Notes: a model not told the origin generated them from the sequence alone. A stretch of DNA of 64,000 nt from Hydrogenoanaerobacterium saccharovorans (GCF_003814745.1 NZ_RKRD01000001.1:1736001-1800000); one strand, 5' to 3'. Shown: positions 34,226-44,236, counted from the stretch's first letter. Numbers and translations: made by a program.

Positions 34226-36610
34226 ATGCACAATCTAAAGTTATGGTATCGGCAATGCGCCGATACGTTTGCAAGTGCACTGCCGGTTGGAAATGGCAGT
34301 TTGGGCGGTATAGTATACGGGGGGGTACCCGAGGAACGAATCAGCCTCAACCTTGATACGCTTTGGTCAGGCGGACCAAAGCAATCGGAATATAAAGTAC
34401 CGGCATCCCTTATTAAAGAAGTTCAAAGACTTGTTTTTTTAGGTGATACATTAAGCGCGCAAAAACTGATAGAAAACAAAATGCTTGGCGATACATGGAA
34501 TGAATCTTATCAGCCGCTTGGTAACCTAAGGTACATCTACAACAATATTGGTGATGTTTGCAGTTACCGCAGAGAACTGGATTTAAAAACCGGGACAGCT
34601 AAAACTGAATTTATTACAAACGGCAATAAAATTTGCAGTGAAGTATTTTGCTCTAATCCAGACAAAATACTATCGGTTCACATTACCGCAGATAAGCCAA
34701 AATTTTTGGACATATCTTTGCACCTTGACAGCCTTTTGCAGCACAAAACATATACCCAAAATGATGAAGTGGTGATGTGTGGGAATGCACCATCGCACGT
34801 AATACCCAATTACATCGAATGTGAAAACCCAATTATATTTGATGCTTCTGAATCGGGAATGGCATTTCAAGTGCGACTTCGTGTTAAAACAGATGGCATT
34901 CTCTCAGTAGAAAACGGATTTTTAAGAGTAACCGCCGCAAGTACACTGCATATTATCCTCTGTGCCGCAGATGGTTTTAAAGGGTACGACAAACCGACCG
35001 AGAAGTGTGCCGATGCACTGGATGAAATTTGCCGTTCTATTTTACAACATGCTACACAAAAGCCGTACAAAGACCTTAAAAACATACATATCAATAATCA
35101 TACTGCGTTATTTAACCGCGTGGAATTGTGCTTAGAAAAAAACTCACACGATGAATTCCCTACAGATGTAAGGCTGGAACAAATAAGGCAAGGAAAAACA
35201 GACCTTGGAATGATAGAACTTTTGTTTCAATACGGAAGATATCTTCTAATTGCAAGCTCTAGAAATGGCTCACAACCTGCAAATCTGCAAGGCATTTGGA
35301 ATGAAGAAATGCGCCCTGCATGGAGCAGTAACTGGACAACCAATATCAATACTCAAATGAATTACTGGCACAGCGGCGTATGCAACCTTTTAGAATGTGA
35401 TGAACCGCTTGTTCGTATGCTGCAAGAACTGAGCGTAGCGGGGAAGAAAACCGCACAAGAAGGATACCACTGCCGTGGTTGGGTTGTAAACCATAACGTT
35501 GATTTATGGCGCAATACAGCGCCTGTAAAAGGGCTTGCCAAATATTCGTATTGGCCTATGGGCGGAGTATGGCTGTGTTCAAACCTTTACGAGCATTATC
35601 GTTTTACGCAGGATACTAATTTTCTTCATCAAATAGCTTTACCCATTATGAAGCAAGCAGTAAAATTTTGTTTAGACTGGCTTTGTGAAGGTTCAAACGG
35701 GAAACTCTACACCTGCCCGTCAACCTCACCTGAAAATACTTATTATACATCATCAGGTGAAATTAGCAGTGTAACTTATTCTTCAGCTATGGATTTGGGG
35801 CTTCTTCTGGAATTATTTGCTAACACGATTGAAGCCTGCAAAATCCTTAAAATAAGCGACGAAATTGTTGATGACATAAACTTAGCAGCCCCCTTACTGC
35901 CTAATTTTTCGATAGGACAGCAGGGGCAAGTTCTGGAATGGGGTAAAGATTATAAGGAAGAAGATTTGGGGCATCGGCACTTCTCGCCCCTATATGCACT
36001 GCACCCTGCACATTTGATTAACCGTTATGAAAAACCACAAATAGCCTTTGCATTTGAACGGCTGTTGGAACGAAGGCTCTCTCATGGCAGCGGAACTTTC
36101 GGATGGAGCTGTGCTTGGGCCATTAATTTATGTGCGCGTTTAGGCAAGGCAGAAATTTGTTCTAATTATGTAAATTGTTTTTTGAAAAAATCGGTATATC
36201 CTAATCTGTTTGGTCTTCACCCACCATTAGGTGAACGTGAAAATGAGCAAGTGGTTTTTCAGATAGACGGAAACTTTGGTGCTTGCGCAGGAATTGCAGA
36301 AATGCTGCTTCAAAGCCATCTTGGTATGCTGGAATTGCTCCCTGCCCTTCCACAGGAGTGGGAAACAGGATATGTAAAAGGATTACGTGCACGGGGTGGC
36401 TGTGAAGTAGATATATATTGGAAAAAACACCGTTTGACCTACGCTAACATTAAATGTATGCAGGACAGTGAAGTTAAAATAAAATATCACGAAAATATCC
36501 ATATATTATTAGATGGAAGCCGCGTTGATGTAAAACAAAACAATGATATTTTCATTTTTGAGGCCAAGTCAGGGTTTTGTTATGAAGTTAAACTTGATTA
36601 TAAAGAATAA
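34226..36610 (+). CDS. glycoside hydrolase family 95 (alpha-L-fucosidase/alpha-L-galactosidase type)
   Basis: 794 residues of the GH95 plan: N-terminal beta domain starting LPVGNGSLGGIVYGG and LNLDTLWSGGP, an (alpha/alpha)6 barrel, and a C-terminal beta domain. The catalytic residues known from bifidobacterial AfcA have counterparts: Asn373 and Asn375 in TTNINTQMNYW, Glu503 in TSPENTYY, and Asp681 in QIDGNFGACAG. The family cleaves alpha-1,2-fucosidic or galactosidic ends by inversion. There is no signal peptide, so it acts in the cytoplasm on oligosaccharides brought in by the importer. Exact linkage cannot be read. Confidence 0.93.
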   Translation: MHNLKLWYRQCADTFASALPVGNGSLGGIVYGGVPEERISLNLDTLWSGGPKQSEYKVPASLIKEVQRLVFLGDTLSAQKLIENKMLGDTWNESYQPLGNLRYIYNNIGDVCSYRRELDLKTGTAKTEFITNGNKICSEVFCSNPDKILSVHITADKPKFLDISLHLDSLLQHKTYTQNDEVVMCGNAPSHVIPNYIECENPIIFDASESGMAFQVRLRVKTDGILSVENGFLRVTAASTLHIILCAADGFKGYDKPTEKCADALDEICRSILQHATQKPYKDLKNIHINNHTALFNRVELCLEKNSHDEFPTDVRLEQIRQGKTDLGMIELLFQYGRYLLIASSRNGSQPANLQGIWNEEMRPAWSSNWTTNINTQMNYWHSGVCNLLECDEPLVRMLQELSVAGKKTAQEGYHCRGWVVNHNVDLWRNTAPVKGLAKYSYWPMGGVWLCSNLYEHYRFTQDTNFLHQIALPIMKQAVKFCLDWLCEGSNGKLYTCPSTSPENTYYTSSGEISSVTYSSAMDLGLLLELFANTIEACKILKISDEIVDDINLAAPLLPNFSIGQQGQVLEWGKDYKEEDLGHRHFSPLYALHPAHLINRYEKPQIAFAFERLLERRLSHGSGTFGWSCAWAINLCARLGKAEICSNYVNCFLKKSVYPNLFGLHPPLGERENEQVVFQIDGNFGACAGIAEMLLQSHLGMLELLPALPQEWETGYVKGLRARGGCEVDIYWKKHRLTYANIKCMQDSEVKIKYHENIHILLDGSRVDVKQNNDIFIFEAKSGFCYEVKLDYKE

Positions 36611-36674
36611 CTTTAAGTGTTAAATAAGAAAACAAATCAGCTTAAAATAACTGTCGAATAATCACCAAATAGAC

Positions 36675-36708
36675 AAAACCGCCAGAGTTTATCACTCTGG
36701 CGGTTTTT
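36675..36708. terminator. terminator between the GH95 operon and the next ABC operon
   Basis: AAAACCGCCAGAGT pairs with ACTCTGGCGGTTTT, followed by T; it serves convergent genes. Confidence 0.9.
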
Positions 36709-36733
36709 AGTTTACGATATAAAATATTTTTAT

Positions 36734-38389
36734 TTATAAACTGAATTCTTTTCCCCCGTTTACCTTGTTAAACATCAGTAACGATATTACAGTTAGCACT
36801 GTGAGAATGGTAGAAAGTGCTGCTGCTATGCCGTAATTGCCGCGAACAACCTCGGTATAAACCGCAACTGTTAATGTTTTTGTTTTACCGGTATAAAGTA
36901 TAATCGCTGTAGATAATTCGCTTATCATTGTAACCCAGCTTAATATTGCACCGGATACAATGCCCGCTGTCATCATAGGGACAGTGACGCCAAAAAAGGC
37001 TTTCATTTTAGAAGCGCCAAGCGAAATTGCAGCTTCTTCTATGCTCATTGGTATTTGCTGCAAAATTGCAACAGAAGAACGAATGGTATAGGGCAGCCTG
37101 CGAATAACCAGCGCAACTACCATAATCAGCATTGTCCCGCTCAGCAACATAGGGCGCTGATTAAATCCGTTTAGCAGGGCAATACCCAATACCGTACCCG
37201 GTATGATATAAGGAACCATAGAAATAATATCTACCGCGTTGGTAAGTGCGTTTTTACGTCTTACAACAAGGTAAGCAATCAGAATAGCCAGCAGTACAAT
37301 AACAACCAACGACATTAACGGAATAATGATGGTGTTTTGTATGCTTTTGCCCAACTTACCAAATGCAGATATGTAACTTTTGAGAGAGTAACCCTGTACA
37401 AATATCTTACCTGTGGTTTTTTTAAAGGATGTATAAGTGATATAAACCTGCGGTAAAATGGCAACGCCCACAACAAAATAGCTGAACAGATACACCCAAA
37501 CTTTTTGTGATTTTTTAGGTGATTTTTCTTCAATTGGATGCAATGCATTTAGTGCAAATGCATTTTTATTGGACACATATTTCTGTGCCAGAAAAACAAT
37601 CGTGGTTACAATAATTGCTATAACTGCGATTGCCGCTGCAAAGCCGTCGTTTCCGCCAACTTCATTGATAAATTCGGTATAAAGCACCACCGGGAATGTA
37701 CGGTAACCCTCACCTATCAACATCGGCGTACCAAAATCTGCAAAAGAGCGCATAAACACCAACAATGATGCGGCAAGCAGTGTGGGCATGATAAGGGGTA
37801 TTACTACTTTAAAAAAGCATTTTATGCCCGAACAGCCTAAATTATTTGCTGCCTCAATCAACGAGTTGTCGATATTTTTTAATGCTCCTCTTGCATACAG
37901 AAACACCAACGGAAAAAGCTGCAGCGACATTACCAATACAATTCCTCCAAATCCGTAGATATCAGGAATGGCAATACCAAACTTTTTAAAAAATGTTGTA
38001 ATTGCGCCGCTTCTTCCCAAAAGCAAAATCCAAGAGTATGCACCAATAAACGGCGCAGACATGGATGCCACAACAATTAAAATATTAAGCACCGATTTGC
38101 CCTTGATTTTATAAACAGAAAACAAATACGCCAACGGAGTTCCGATTGAGATAGATAAAACGGTTGCAGCGATTGAAACCTTAAAGCTGTTCAGCAACGT
38201 ATCAAAATAATAGCTTTTTGAGAAAAATTTTACGAAATTTACCATCGTAAACTGTCCGGTTTCCCTGTCAATAACCGATTGCTGAATTAAATGAGCCATA
38301 GGGTAGAGTAAAAACAGTGCATAAACCGCAATCGTACAAAGAGTAATCAGCCCCCAAATGTCTAAACGAAATTTATTATTGTCCTTCAT
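36734..38389 (-). CDS. two-domain ABC permease of the iron/sugar-phosphate (FbpB/AfuB) family
   Basis: 551 residues, a fusion of two permease units with about twelve membrane segments. Two EAA loops are seen: EAANNLGCSGIKCFFKVVIP (about residue 178) and EEAAISLGASKMKAFFGVTVP (about residue 450). This fused shape is typical of ferric-iron FbpB and hexose-phosphate AfuB transporters. It overlaps the ATPase gene by 14 bases. The substrate is discussed at the binding protein. Confidence 0.9.
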   Translation of the reverse strand: MKDNNKFRLDIWGLITLCTIAVYALFLLYPMAHLIQQSVIDRETGQFTMVNFVKFFSKSYYFDTLLNSFKVSIAATVLSISIGTPLAYLFSVYKIKGKSVLNILIVVASMSAPFIGAYSWILLLGRSGAITTFFKKFGIAIPDIYGFGGIVLVMSLQLFPLVFLYARGALKNIDNSLIEAANNLGCSGIKCFFKVVIPLIMPTLLAASLLVFMRSFADFGTPMLIGEGYRTFPVVLYTEFINEVGGNDGFAAAIAVIAIIVTTIVFLAQKYVSNKNAFALNALHPIEEKSPKKSQKVWVYLFSYFVVGVAILPQVYITYTSFKKTTGKIFVQGYSLKSYISAFGKLGKSIQNTIIIPLMSLVVIVLLAILIAYLVVRRKNALTNAVDIISMVPYIIPGTVLGIALLNGFNQRPMLLSGTMLIMVVALVIRRLPYTIRSSVAILQQIPMSIEEAAISLGASKMKAFFGVTVPMMTAGIVSGAILSWVTMISELSTAIILYTGKTKTLTVAVYTEVVRGNYGIAAALSTILTVLTVISLLMFNKVNGGKEFSL

Positions 38390-39464
38390 AAGTTTCGCTC
38401 CTTACAAGGTTCTGGTTGCCTTCTTTGTCAAACACATTGATCTTATGCTTTTTCACTTGAAGCAGCACGTTCTGCCCGGGCTTTAATTCATCCTCTATTG
38501 AAGATTCTTCCACAATCTCTACCACTGCGCCACTTTCGGTTTCCACAGCATAATGCGTATTAAGGCCAAGGTAGGTGTATTCTTTCACCACACCTTTTAT
38601 CCCATCACCGCCGGCAGCACTGATAATAAACTCCTCGGGACGAATCGAGCAAAGAACATCTTCGTTTTGTTGCTGTTTTAGGCACTCCAGTTCTACACGA
38701 TATCCCCCGGGAAAAACTACGACGCCCTGTTCTGTTTTAGCGGGTATAATATTGGTTCTGCCAATAAAAGTTGCCACAAAAACATTTCGAGGTCTTTGAT
38801 AAATTTCTTTTGGGGTTCCCACATGCTGGATTACACCGTCTTTCATAACAGCAATGGTATCGCTGATTGCCATTGCCTCTTCTTGGTCGTGCGTTACATA
38901 TACGGTAGTAATGCCCACATTTTTTTGTGTATGGCGGATAACACTGCGCATCTCTAGCCGCAGTTTTGCATCCAAGTTGGAGAGGGGTTCATCCATAAGC
39001 AGAACATCCGGTGAAATCACCAGTGCACGAGCCAAAGCAATGCGCTGCTGCTGTCCGCCCGAAAGCTGATTGGGCATTCTGTCTGCATATTGTTCAATCT
39101 GCATCAACTTTAGGTATTTTTCGGTTTCTTCCCTTATCTTTTCTTTTTCCATCTTTCTGTTTTTTAAACCGAAAGCAACGTTATCGCGCACGGTCATATT
39201 GGGGAATATGGCATAGTTTTGAAACACCATGCCAATATTCCTTTTACTGGGGTCCATATCATTGATGCGCGTATCGTTAAAGTAAATGTCGCCGCCCTCA
39301 ATAGAATTAAAACCGGCAATCATCCGCAGCAGCGTGGTTTTTCCACAGCCTGAAGGACCAAGAAGAGTAAAGAGTTCACCGCCTTTAATCTCTACATTCA
39401 GATCCGAAATAACCGTATTGTTTCCATATTTTTTTACAGCGTTTTGTACTAAAATTTTACTCAT
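38376..39464 (-). CDS. ABC transporter ATP-binding protein (FbpC/AfuC type)
   Basis: 362 residues. Walker [10 protein letters not shown] near residue 36, signature [10 protein letters not shown] near residue 134, Walker B LLMDEPLSNLD near residue 155, and a C-terminal TOBE domain (SIRPEEFIISAAGGDGIKG). It starts 25 bases after the binding-protein gene. Confidence 0.93.
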   Translation of the reverse strand: MSKILVQNAVKKYGNNTVISDLNVEIKGGELFTLLGPSGCGKTTLLRMIAGFNSIEGGDIYFNDTRINDMDPSKRNIGMVFQNYAIFPNMTVRDNVAFGLKNRKMEKEKIREETEKYLKLMQIEQYADRMPNQLSGGQQQRIALARALVISPDVLLMDEPLSNLDAKLRLEMRSVIRHTQKNVGITTVYVTHDQEEAMAISDTIAVMKDGVIQHVGTPKEIYQRPRNVFVATFIGRTNIIPAKTEQGVVVFPGGYRVELECLKQQQNEDVLCSIRPEEFIISAAGGDGIKGVVKEYTYLGLNTHYAVETESGAVVEIVEESSIEDELKPGQNVLLQVKKHKINVFDKEGNQNLVRSETYEGQ

Positions 39465-39489
39465 TTTGTCCCTCCGCAGTCAATGATTG

Positions 39490-40560
39490 CTATTTGCTCT
39501 GAAGACTTGTAAAAATATCGGTAAACTTATCTACAATTTCTTGTTTATGCGAACTTACATAAGGGATATCTTCTTCAATAACTTTTATGTCAGACACCGG
39601 CGTCATGAAATCGCTTGTTTTTGCATTTTTAAGAACGGGTCTGTTGGTTAATGTGGTACCCCAAATGTTTTGCACTTCTTCGCTGATGATAAAATCAATG
39701 AAAAGTTTTGCATTATCCATGTTTTTGGCGCCTTTGATGATGGTTGCAGATGCGGGAAGATAAACTGCACCCTCTTTAGGGTAGATTACTTTTACAGGAG
39801 CACCGTCTCTTACAAGCTGTGCACACGGGTCCTCGTAAGATAAACCTACAACATATTCGCCATCTGCAACACCTTTGTAAACGCTTGAGGAACTCTCGCA
39901 GATTTTACCGTCGATATTGGCAAACAAATCGTTCACATACTTCCATGCGGCATCGTTTTCATAACCGCCCATTGCCAGCAGTATATTTGTAAGCTGTGCA
40001 AATGCAGAAGACGAGTTTGCAGGATTTGCAGTTGCAATTTTGCCTTTCAGCTGTGGATTGAGCAGGTCGGCATAACCTTCAACCTTGATGTCTCCGATTA
40101 AATCGGTATTTACTATCAGGCAGCTGCCGTCCAGAACGTTGCCGGTAATAAAGCCGCAGGTGTTTTTGTATGCATCCCATACACTGGCATCGTTCGAGGA
40201 TACATACGGCTCCCAAAGGTCTTTGTTATCGTATGCCAAAGACCATGACCCGCCAAACAAAACATCGGCGTAAGGGTCTTCTTTTTCAGATTGGATTCTC
40301 TTTACTAATTCACCCGTACCGGCTTGAATAATTTCTACATCAACCCCATATTTTTCTTCAAACAGAGGAATGGTTGCATTCATTAAACCCTCGGAGTTTG
40401 GTGAATAGATAACCAGCTTACCGCCGCCTTGTTTTGCCTCAGACTGTGAGTCGGACGCTGCGGTGCTGTCTTTCTCGGATGTTGCTTTTGGAGTAGAAGA
40501 ACAGCCTGCCACAGAAATGGCCATAATCAAGGATAATACCATTGCGATTGCTTTTTTCAT
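39490..40560 (-). CDS. family 1 substrate-binding lipoprotein, AfuA/FbpA-like
   Basis: 356 residues. Lipoprotein signal (MKKAIAMVLSLIMAISVAG then Cys20). The mature part begins KLVIYSPNSEGLMNATIPLF and has ADVLFGGSWSLAY and YVVGLSYEDPCAQLVRDG. Ferric-binding FbpA proteins carry two adjacent tyrosines near this last segment; here there is one tyrosine followed by EDP, so iron binding of that type is unlikely. AfuA and HptA, which bind hexose phosphates, lie in the same family, and HptA also works with a YesM/YesN-like sensor pair as found next to this gene. Ligand remains inferred. Confidence 0.85.
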   Translation of the reverse strand: MKKAIAMVLSLIMAISVAGCSSTPKATSEKDSTAASDSQSEAKQGGGKLVIYSPNSEGLMNATIPLFEEKYGVDVEIIQAGTGELVKRIQSEKEDPYADVLFGGSWSLAYDNKDLWEPYVSSNDASVWDAYKNTCGFITGNVLDGSCLIVNTDLIGDIKVEGYADLLNPQLKGKIATANPANSSSAFAQLTNILLAMGGYENDAAWKYVNDLFANIDGKICESSSSVYKGVADGEYVVGLSYEDPCAQLVRDGAPVKVIYPKEGAVYLPASATIIKGAKNMDNAKLFIDFIISEEVQNIWGTTLTNRPVLKNAKTSDFMTPVSDIKVIEEDIPYVSSHKQEIVDKFTDIFTSLQSK

Positions 40561-40655
40561 TAGAAATCCTCCTTCATATTTTGGTTACTTAACCTCTTAC
40601 CTCTATTTTATAGCAATATTGCATAAAATTAATACCCAAATTAACGAACAAATGG

Positions 40656-40697
40656 AAAAGATACCGAACAATAGTACTATGTTGTTCGGTATCTTTT
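40656..40697 (-). terminator. terminator of the two-component operon
   Basis: AAAAGATACCGAACAA and its exact complement form a 16-bp stem that begins at the stop codon of the response regulator; TTTTCC follows on the minus strand. Confidence 0.85.
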
Positions 40698-41477
40698 TTA
40701 TCGAATTTTAATTTTGTATTCCTTGGGCGAACATCCGATGTATTTTTTAAAAACGTGATTAAAATACTTGTAATCTCCGATTCCGCATTCCCAGCCGATG
40801 TCGGATATTGGAATCTGATCTTCCTGCAAAAAAGAAAGCGCCTTTTGAATGCGGTACCGATTCAAGTATTCAATTACCGTTGTGCCCAACGCTTTTTGAA
40901 ATTTTTGATTAATATATCGGTCGGAATAATGCAGTATATCCGATAAATCGGTAAGTGTGATTTTTTTAGAGTAGTTTTCTGCTATTATTTTTAATATTTG
41001 CTCCACCACAGGGTCATCACTTGCTTCTTTTAGTTCCGTATTGCAGAATAAAGAAATATTTTTTAACTCCCCAACGCTTTCGTTCTGCTTTCTTAAAACG
41101 CTGATATTTTTGCACTCCAACGCAGCTCGTTCCAATGTTTCTGCTATTTCTTCCATATTCAACGGTTTCAGTATGTAATCGGACACACCATTTTTGATGG
41201 CTTCTTTAGCGTATTCAAAATCCGAATATCCTGTGAGAATGATGGCAACATAGTCGTTTTGGCATTTTGTTTCCGCAATCATTTGCAGTCCATCCATCAC
41301 CGGCATGTTAATATCCGTAATAACAATATTCGGGTTTAGTTTTTGGATAAGGTCTTTTCCCTCAATACCGTTTCGAGCCTCGCCTATTACAATGCAATTA
41401 TGTTCTTCCCACGGCACCGAATGCTTAATGCCTTTACGTATAATGTCTTCATCTTCCACCAACAAAACGCTATACAT
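40698..41477 (-). CDS. AraC-type response regulator (YesN/HptR-like)
   Basis: 259 residues from the ATG at 41477, preceded by GGGGGAGAGCA. Receiver domain with acidic pair (VEDEDIIRKG, residues 6-15), phospho-Asp in VITDINMPVMDG (about residue 55) and Lys in YILKPLNMEE; then a C-terminal AraC helix-turn-helix pair (LTDLSDILHYSDRYINQKF and ISDIGWECGIGDYKYFNHVF). It overlaps the kinase gene by 8 bases. Most likely it activates the ABC operon, whose promoter has a fair TATAAA but no recognisable -35 box, as expected for an activated promoter. Confidence 0.92.
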   Translation of the reverse strand: MYSVLLVEDEDIIRKGIKHSVPWEEHNCIVIGEARNGIEGKDLIQKLNPNIVITDINMPVMDGLQMIAETKCQNDYVAIILTGYSDFEYAKEAIKNGVSDYILKPLNMEEIAETLERAALECKNISVLRKQNESVGELKNISLFCNTELKEASDDPVVEQILKIIAENYSKKITLTDLSDILHYSDRYINQKFQKALGTTVIEYLNRYRIQKALSFLQEDQIPISDIGWECGIGDYKYFNHVFKKYIGCSPKEYKIKIR

Positions 41478-43179
41478 TGCTCTCCCCCTTGCGTAAAAGC
41501 TTTGCTGTAACCGTAAACGATTCTCCTTCTGTGCTGTCAATAAAAAGCCCGCAGGTTGTTCCGTGTTCCAATATAATTCGTCTGCACAAATTTTGCAGCC
41601 CGTTGTGCTCGGTTTTAATCTCCTCCGAAACAATCAATTTCTGCAATGTCTCCAATGTATCGTTCGAAACACCGGGACCATCATCTTTTACAGAAAGCCA
41701 TAAATATTTGCCGTCACACCAGCCCTTGATACTAACCGAGAGGTTCATCTTTTTTTTAAACCCATATTTTATGCTGTTTTCTATTAAGGGCTGCAACAGA
41801 AGCTTTGGTACTTTGTATTCGTTACAGCATGGGTCTATTTCTATGCTGCACAAAAACCGGTCACCAAACCTTGTTCTTTGAATATATAGGTAATCTTGTA
41901 TGTACAAAATATCTTCCCAAAGAAACACATCCTGCTTTGTATTGTTAATGCTGTATCGCAGAATGTGCGTAAATTTTTCAATCAGATGAGCTGCCTTTTT
42001 CCCATCCAATAGAATTAAGTATTTAATATTATCCAGCGTATTGTAAATAAAATGTGGGTTAATTTGTGTTTGCAAATTACGCATTTCAATCAGGCTGTTT
42101 AGTTTAATAAGGTCAGTATTTTTTGTGTTCAAATCATTAATACTTTTGAGCATTTTATTAATCTGCAATGCAATTTCTTCAAATTCGTCGCCTGAGTTAA
42201 TTTGAATAACATGTTGGTTGTTACCGTGGCGAATAATGCGCATTTCATCTACCAAAGCTCCTACCGATTCCGCATTTTTTGCCGCCATCATCTGCGACAG
42301 TTTTAAGAACATCACCAACCCAATGCTCCCCAAGAATATGATAGTAACTACCCCGGTGACAATATAAAGGGAATTTTCGGATGAATAAATAAAGGAATAG
42401 AGCACTGCCTTTTTATCTTGTAAAATACGTGCAGACGATAAATATCGAATACCATTGATTGTAATGACATGCCGGTTTATTTCCTCTTTAAATTTATTGG
42501 TATTGCGTTCGGGTAAAAAACCGTTTTTAGAGCAATAGATTATATCGCCGTTTAGATTTGTAATGATACTGTCATACTGGTAATCAGAAAAAAGCTTGCT
42601 CCAGTCATTGCCGTTTAAATAAACCGCTATAAAACCAATCAAATTTCCATCTGCATACAATGGTTTTGAAAAAACATATTCCGAATGTTCACCGGGAAAA
42701 TAGTAAACAGTATTGTAAATCGACGTGGGGTTTTTCAAGACATTATCCGCTACAATTTTGTTAAATTCTATTCTGTGGAGGTTCATATTATCTTCGCTGA
42801 AGCTGGTATATACAATATTTCTGTTCCGATTCATCAAAATTAAATTGATTCTCACCGGGCCGACAACGTTATGCTTGCTAAGGGAATATTGCACCTCTCT
42901 GCCGTCAGATGCGGTGGTAATGCAGCGTACAAAAGCTTTCTCATTTTCGGGGCTTTTTAAAAATTCTGCCGTATTGTTATATGCTTTATCAAAGGTTCGG
43001 TTTAAAAAATTGAGGTGTTCATTTACATTAAAATGTAAGTTTAAACAATTCAGCCCAAAAATAGGGATGCAAAATAGCAGGCATCCCACAATAACTAATA
43101 ATATTATTTTTTTCAGCGCTTGTTTTTCCAACTGCTTTTGAAATATACTTTTCGTTTTTCCTATTTTTGAGTTTATCAT
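41470..43179 (-). CDS. sensor histidine kinase (YesM/HptS-like)
   Basis: 569 residues from the ATG at 43179 (ribosome site GGTGATAG); 20 in-frame codons upstream look untranslated. Two membrane segments (about 22-42 and 278-300) enclose a large outside sensor domain; then HAMP, the His_kinase motif NPHFIYNTLDNIKYL (about residue 372) and the HATPase segments ENSIKYGFKK and VKDDGPGVSN. The sensor side faces out, which fits sensing of an outside nutrient imported by the neighbouring ABC system. Confidence 0.91.
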   Translation of the reverse strand: MINSKIGKTKSIFQKQLEKQALKKIILLVIVGCLLFCIPIFGLNCLNLHFNVNEHLNFLNRTFDKAYNNTAEFLKSPENEKAFVRCITTASDGREVQYSLSKHNVVGPVRINLILMNRNRNIVYTSFSEDNMNLHRIEFNKIVADNVLKNPTSIYNTVYYFPGEHSEYVFSKPLYADGNLIGFIAVYLNGNDWSKLFSDYQYDSIITNLNGDIIYCSKNGFLPERNTNKFKEEINRHVITINGIRYLSSARILQDKKAVLYSFIYSSENSLYIVTGVVTIIFLGSIGLVMFLKLSQMMAAKNAESVGALVDEMRIIRHGNNQHVIQINSGDEFEEIALQINKMLKSINDLNTKNTDLIKLNSLIEMRNLQTQINPHFIYNTLDNIKYLILLDGKKAAHLIEKFTHILRYSINNTKQDVFLWEDILYIQDYLYIQRTRFGDRFLCSIEIDPCCNEYKVPKLLLQPLIENSIKYGFKKKMNLSVSIKGWCDGKYLWLSVKDDGPGVSNDTLETLQKLIVSEEIKTEHNGLQNLCRRIILEHGTTCGLFIDSTEGESFTVTAKLLRKGESNV

Positions 43180-43549
43180 TCTATCACCGCACTTTGGTGT
43201 TTTCTTCCCTTTATGCGTAAGCAGCAAAGAATCATCCAAAAAATCACAGTTCTTTTTATATATTAAATCACATTTTGTCTAAAATGACAAGTATAGCGCG
43301 TTGATCCTTCCAGAATAAAAACATTTTGAAGAGAAATAATTTTCCAAAAGCACTTTCAAATTGGTGGGGAGCACATATTTTAAAGGCAGTTGCTCTCTAA
43401 GCAAAAAAGCAAACACCTCACTTTTTACATTTAGACTTTGTCTAAAGAATATCGTAGAATTAATGGCATACATATAATATTGCAGCAGTACACCTTTTAC
43501 ACCAATCTACATGTTTATTGGTTATATGTTTACCTGAACTTTTACAGGG
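43180..43549. other. gap before the lipase gene with short inverted repeats
   Basis: No convincing gene. The 10-mer TTTGTCTAAA occurs twice (43274-43283 and 43437-43446), each inside an inverted repeat (TTGTC..GACAA and TTTAGAC..GTCTAAA). They may be sites for a regulator of the leftward kinase gene. Confidence 0.3.
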
Positions 43550-43558
43550 GTGAGGTAT

Positions 43559-44236
43559 ATGACAAAAAAAGACATAATTAATATGATGGAATTATCTGCC
43601 CTTGCATACAACAGCGAACATACCGAATTACCCAATCAACAAACCGTGGTTATCGATGACCATGCAACCGATATTCAGTGCTATGTTTATATAAAAAAGC
43701 CTCATTTAACCATTTCTTTCAGAGGCACCGACTCCAAGAAAGATTGGTTAACTGATTTCACATTTTGGAAAAAAATTATCCCTTATGGAAATACCAACTC
43801 GAAAATTAAAGTTCACACAGGCTTTATAAATGCTTATAAAAGTACAGGTATACGGAATGAAATCCATAAACTAATACCATCGGATATTCATTACATACGA
43901 GTTACCGGCCATTCTTACGGCGCCGCACTAGCCGTGCTTTGTGCTGTTGATTTACAATACAACTTTCCCTCCAAAGATTATGAGGTGTTTTTATACGGAT
44001 GCCCTCGTGTGGGAAACAATGCATTTAAAAAATCGTACAACAAAAGAGTGTTTAAAACATTGCGGATTGAAAACGGAAATGATATTGTTACAAAAATCCC
44101 GTTTGCCACTTTGGGGTATCGCCACGTCGGTATTAAATTACACATTGGTAAGCCGAGATTATTGGGACTAGTATCTTTTGAGCAGCATCGCCTGCAATCT
44201 TATTACTCTCATTTTTTTAAACGCTTGGCACCTTGA
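43559..44236 (+). CDS. class 3 lipase family protein
   Basis: 225 residues from the ATG with GAGG five bases upstream. The alpha/beta hydrolase core shows HLTISFRGTDSKKDWLTDF (oxyanion region, about residue 47), the nucleophile elbow VTGHSYGAALAVLCAVD (Ser in GHSYG, about residue 124), YGCPRVGN (about residue 149) and RIENGNDIVTKIPF (Asp of the triad). No signal peptide, so it should act in the cytoplasm. Substrate unknown. The following 47-codon gene may be cotranscribed. Confidence 0.88.
   Translation: MTKKDIINMMELSALAYNSEHTELPNQQTVVIDDHATDIQCYVYIKKPHLTISFRGTDSKKDWLTDFTFWKKIIPYGNTNSKIKVHTGFINAYKSTGIRNEIHKLIPSDIHYIRVTGHSYGAALAVLCAVDLQYNFPSKDYEVFLYGCPRVGNNAFKKSYNKRVFKTLRIENGNDIVTKIPFATLGYRHVGIKLHIGKPRLLGLVSFEQHRLQSYYSHFFKRLAP

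Noticed and set aside
43279..43473. A 64-codon minus-strand frame upstream of the sensor kinase
   Set aside because: No ribosome site, no domain and it covers the inverted repeats; the region looks intergenic.
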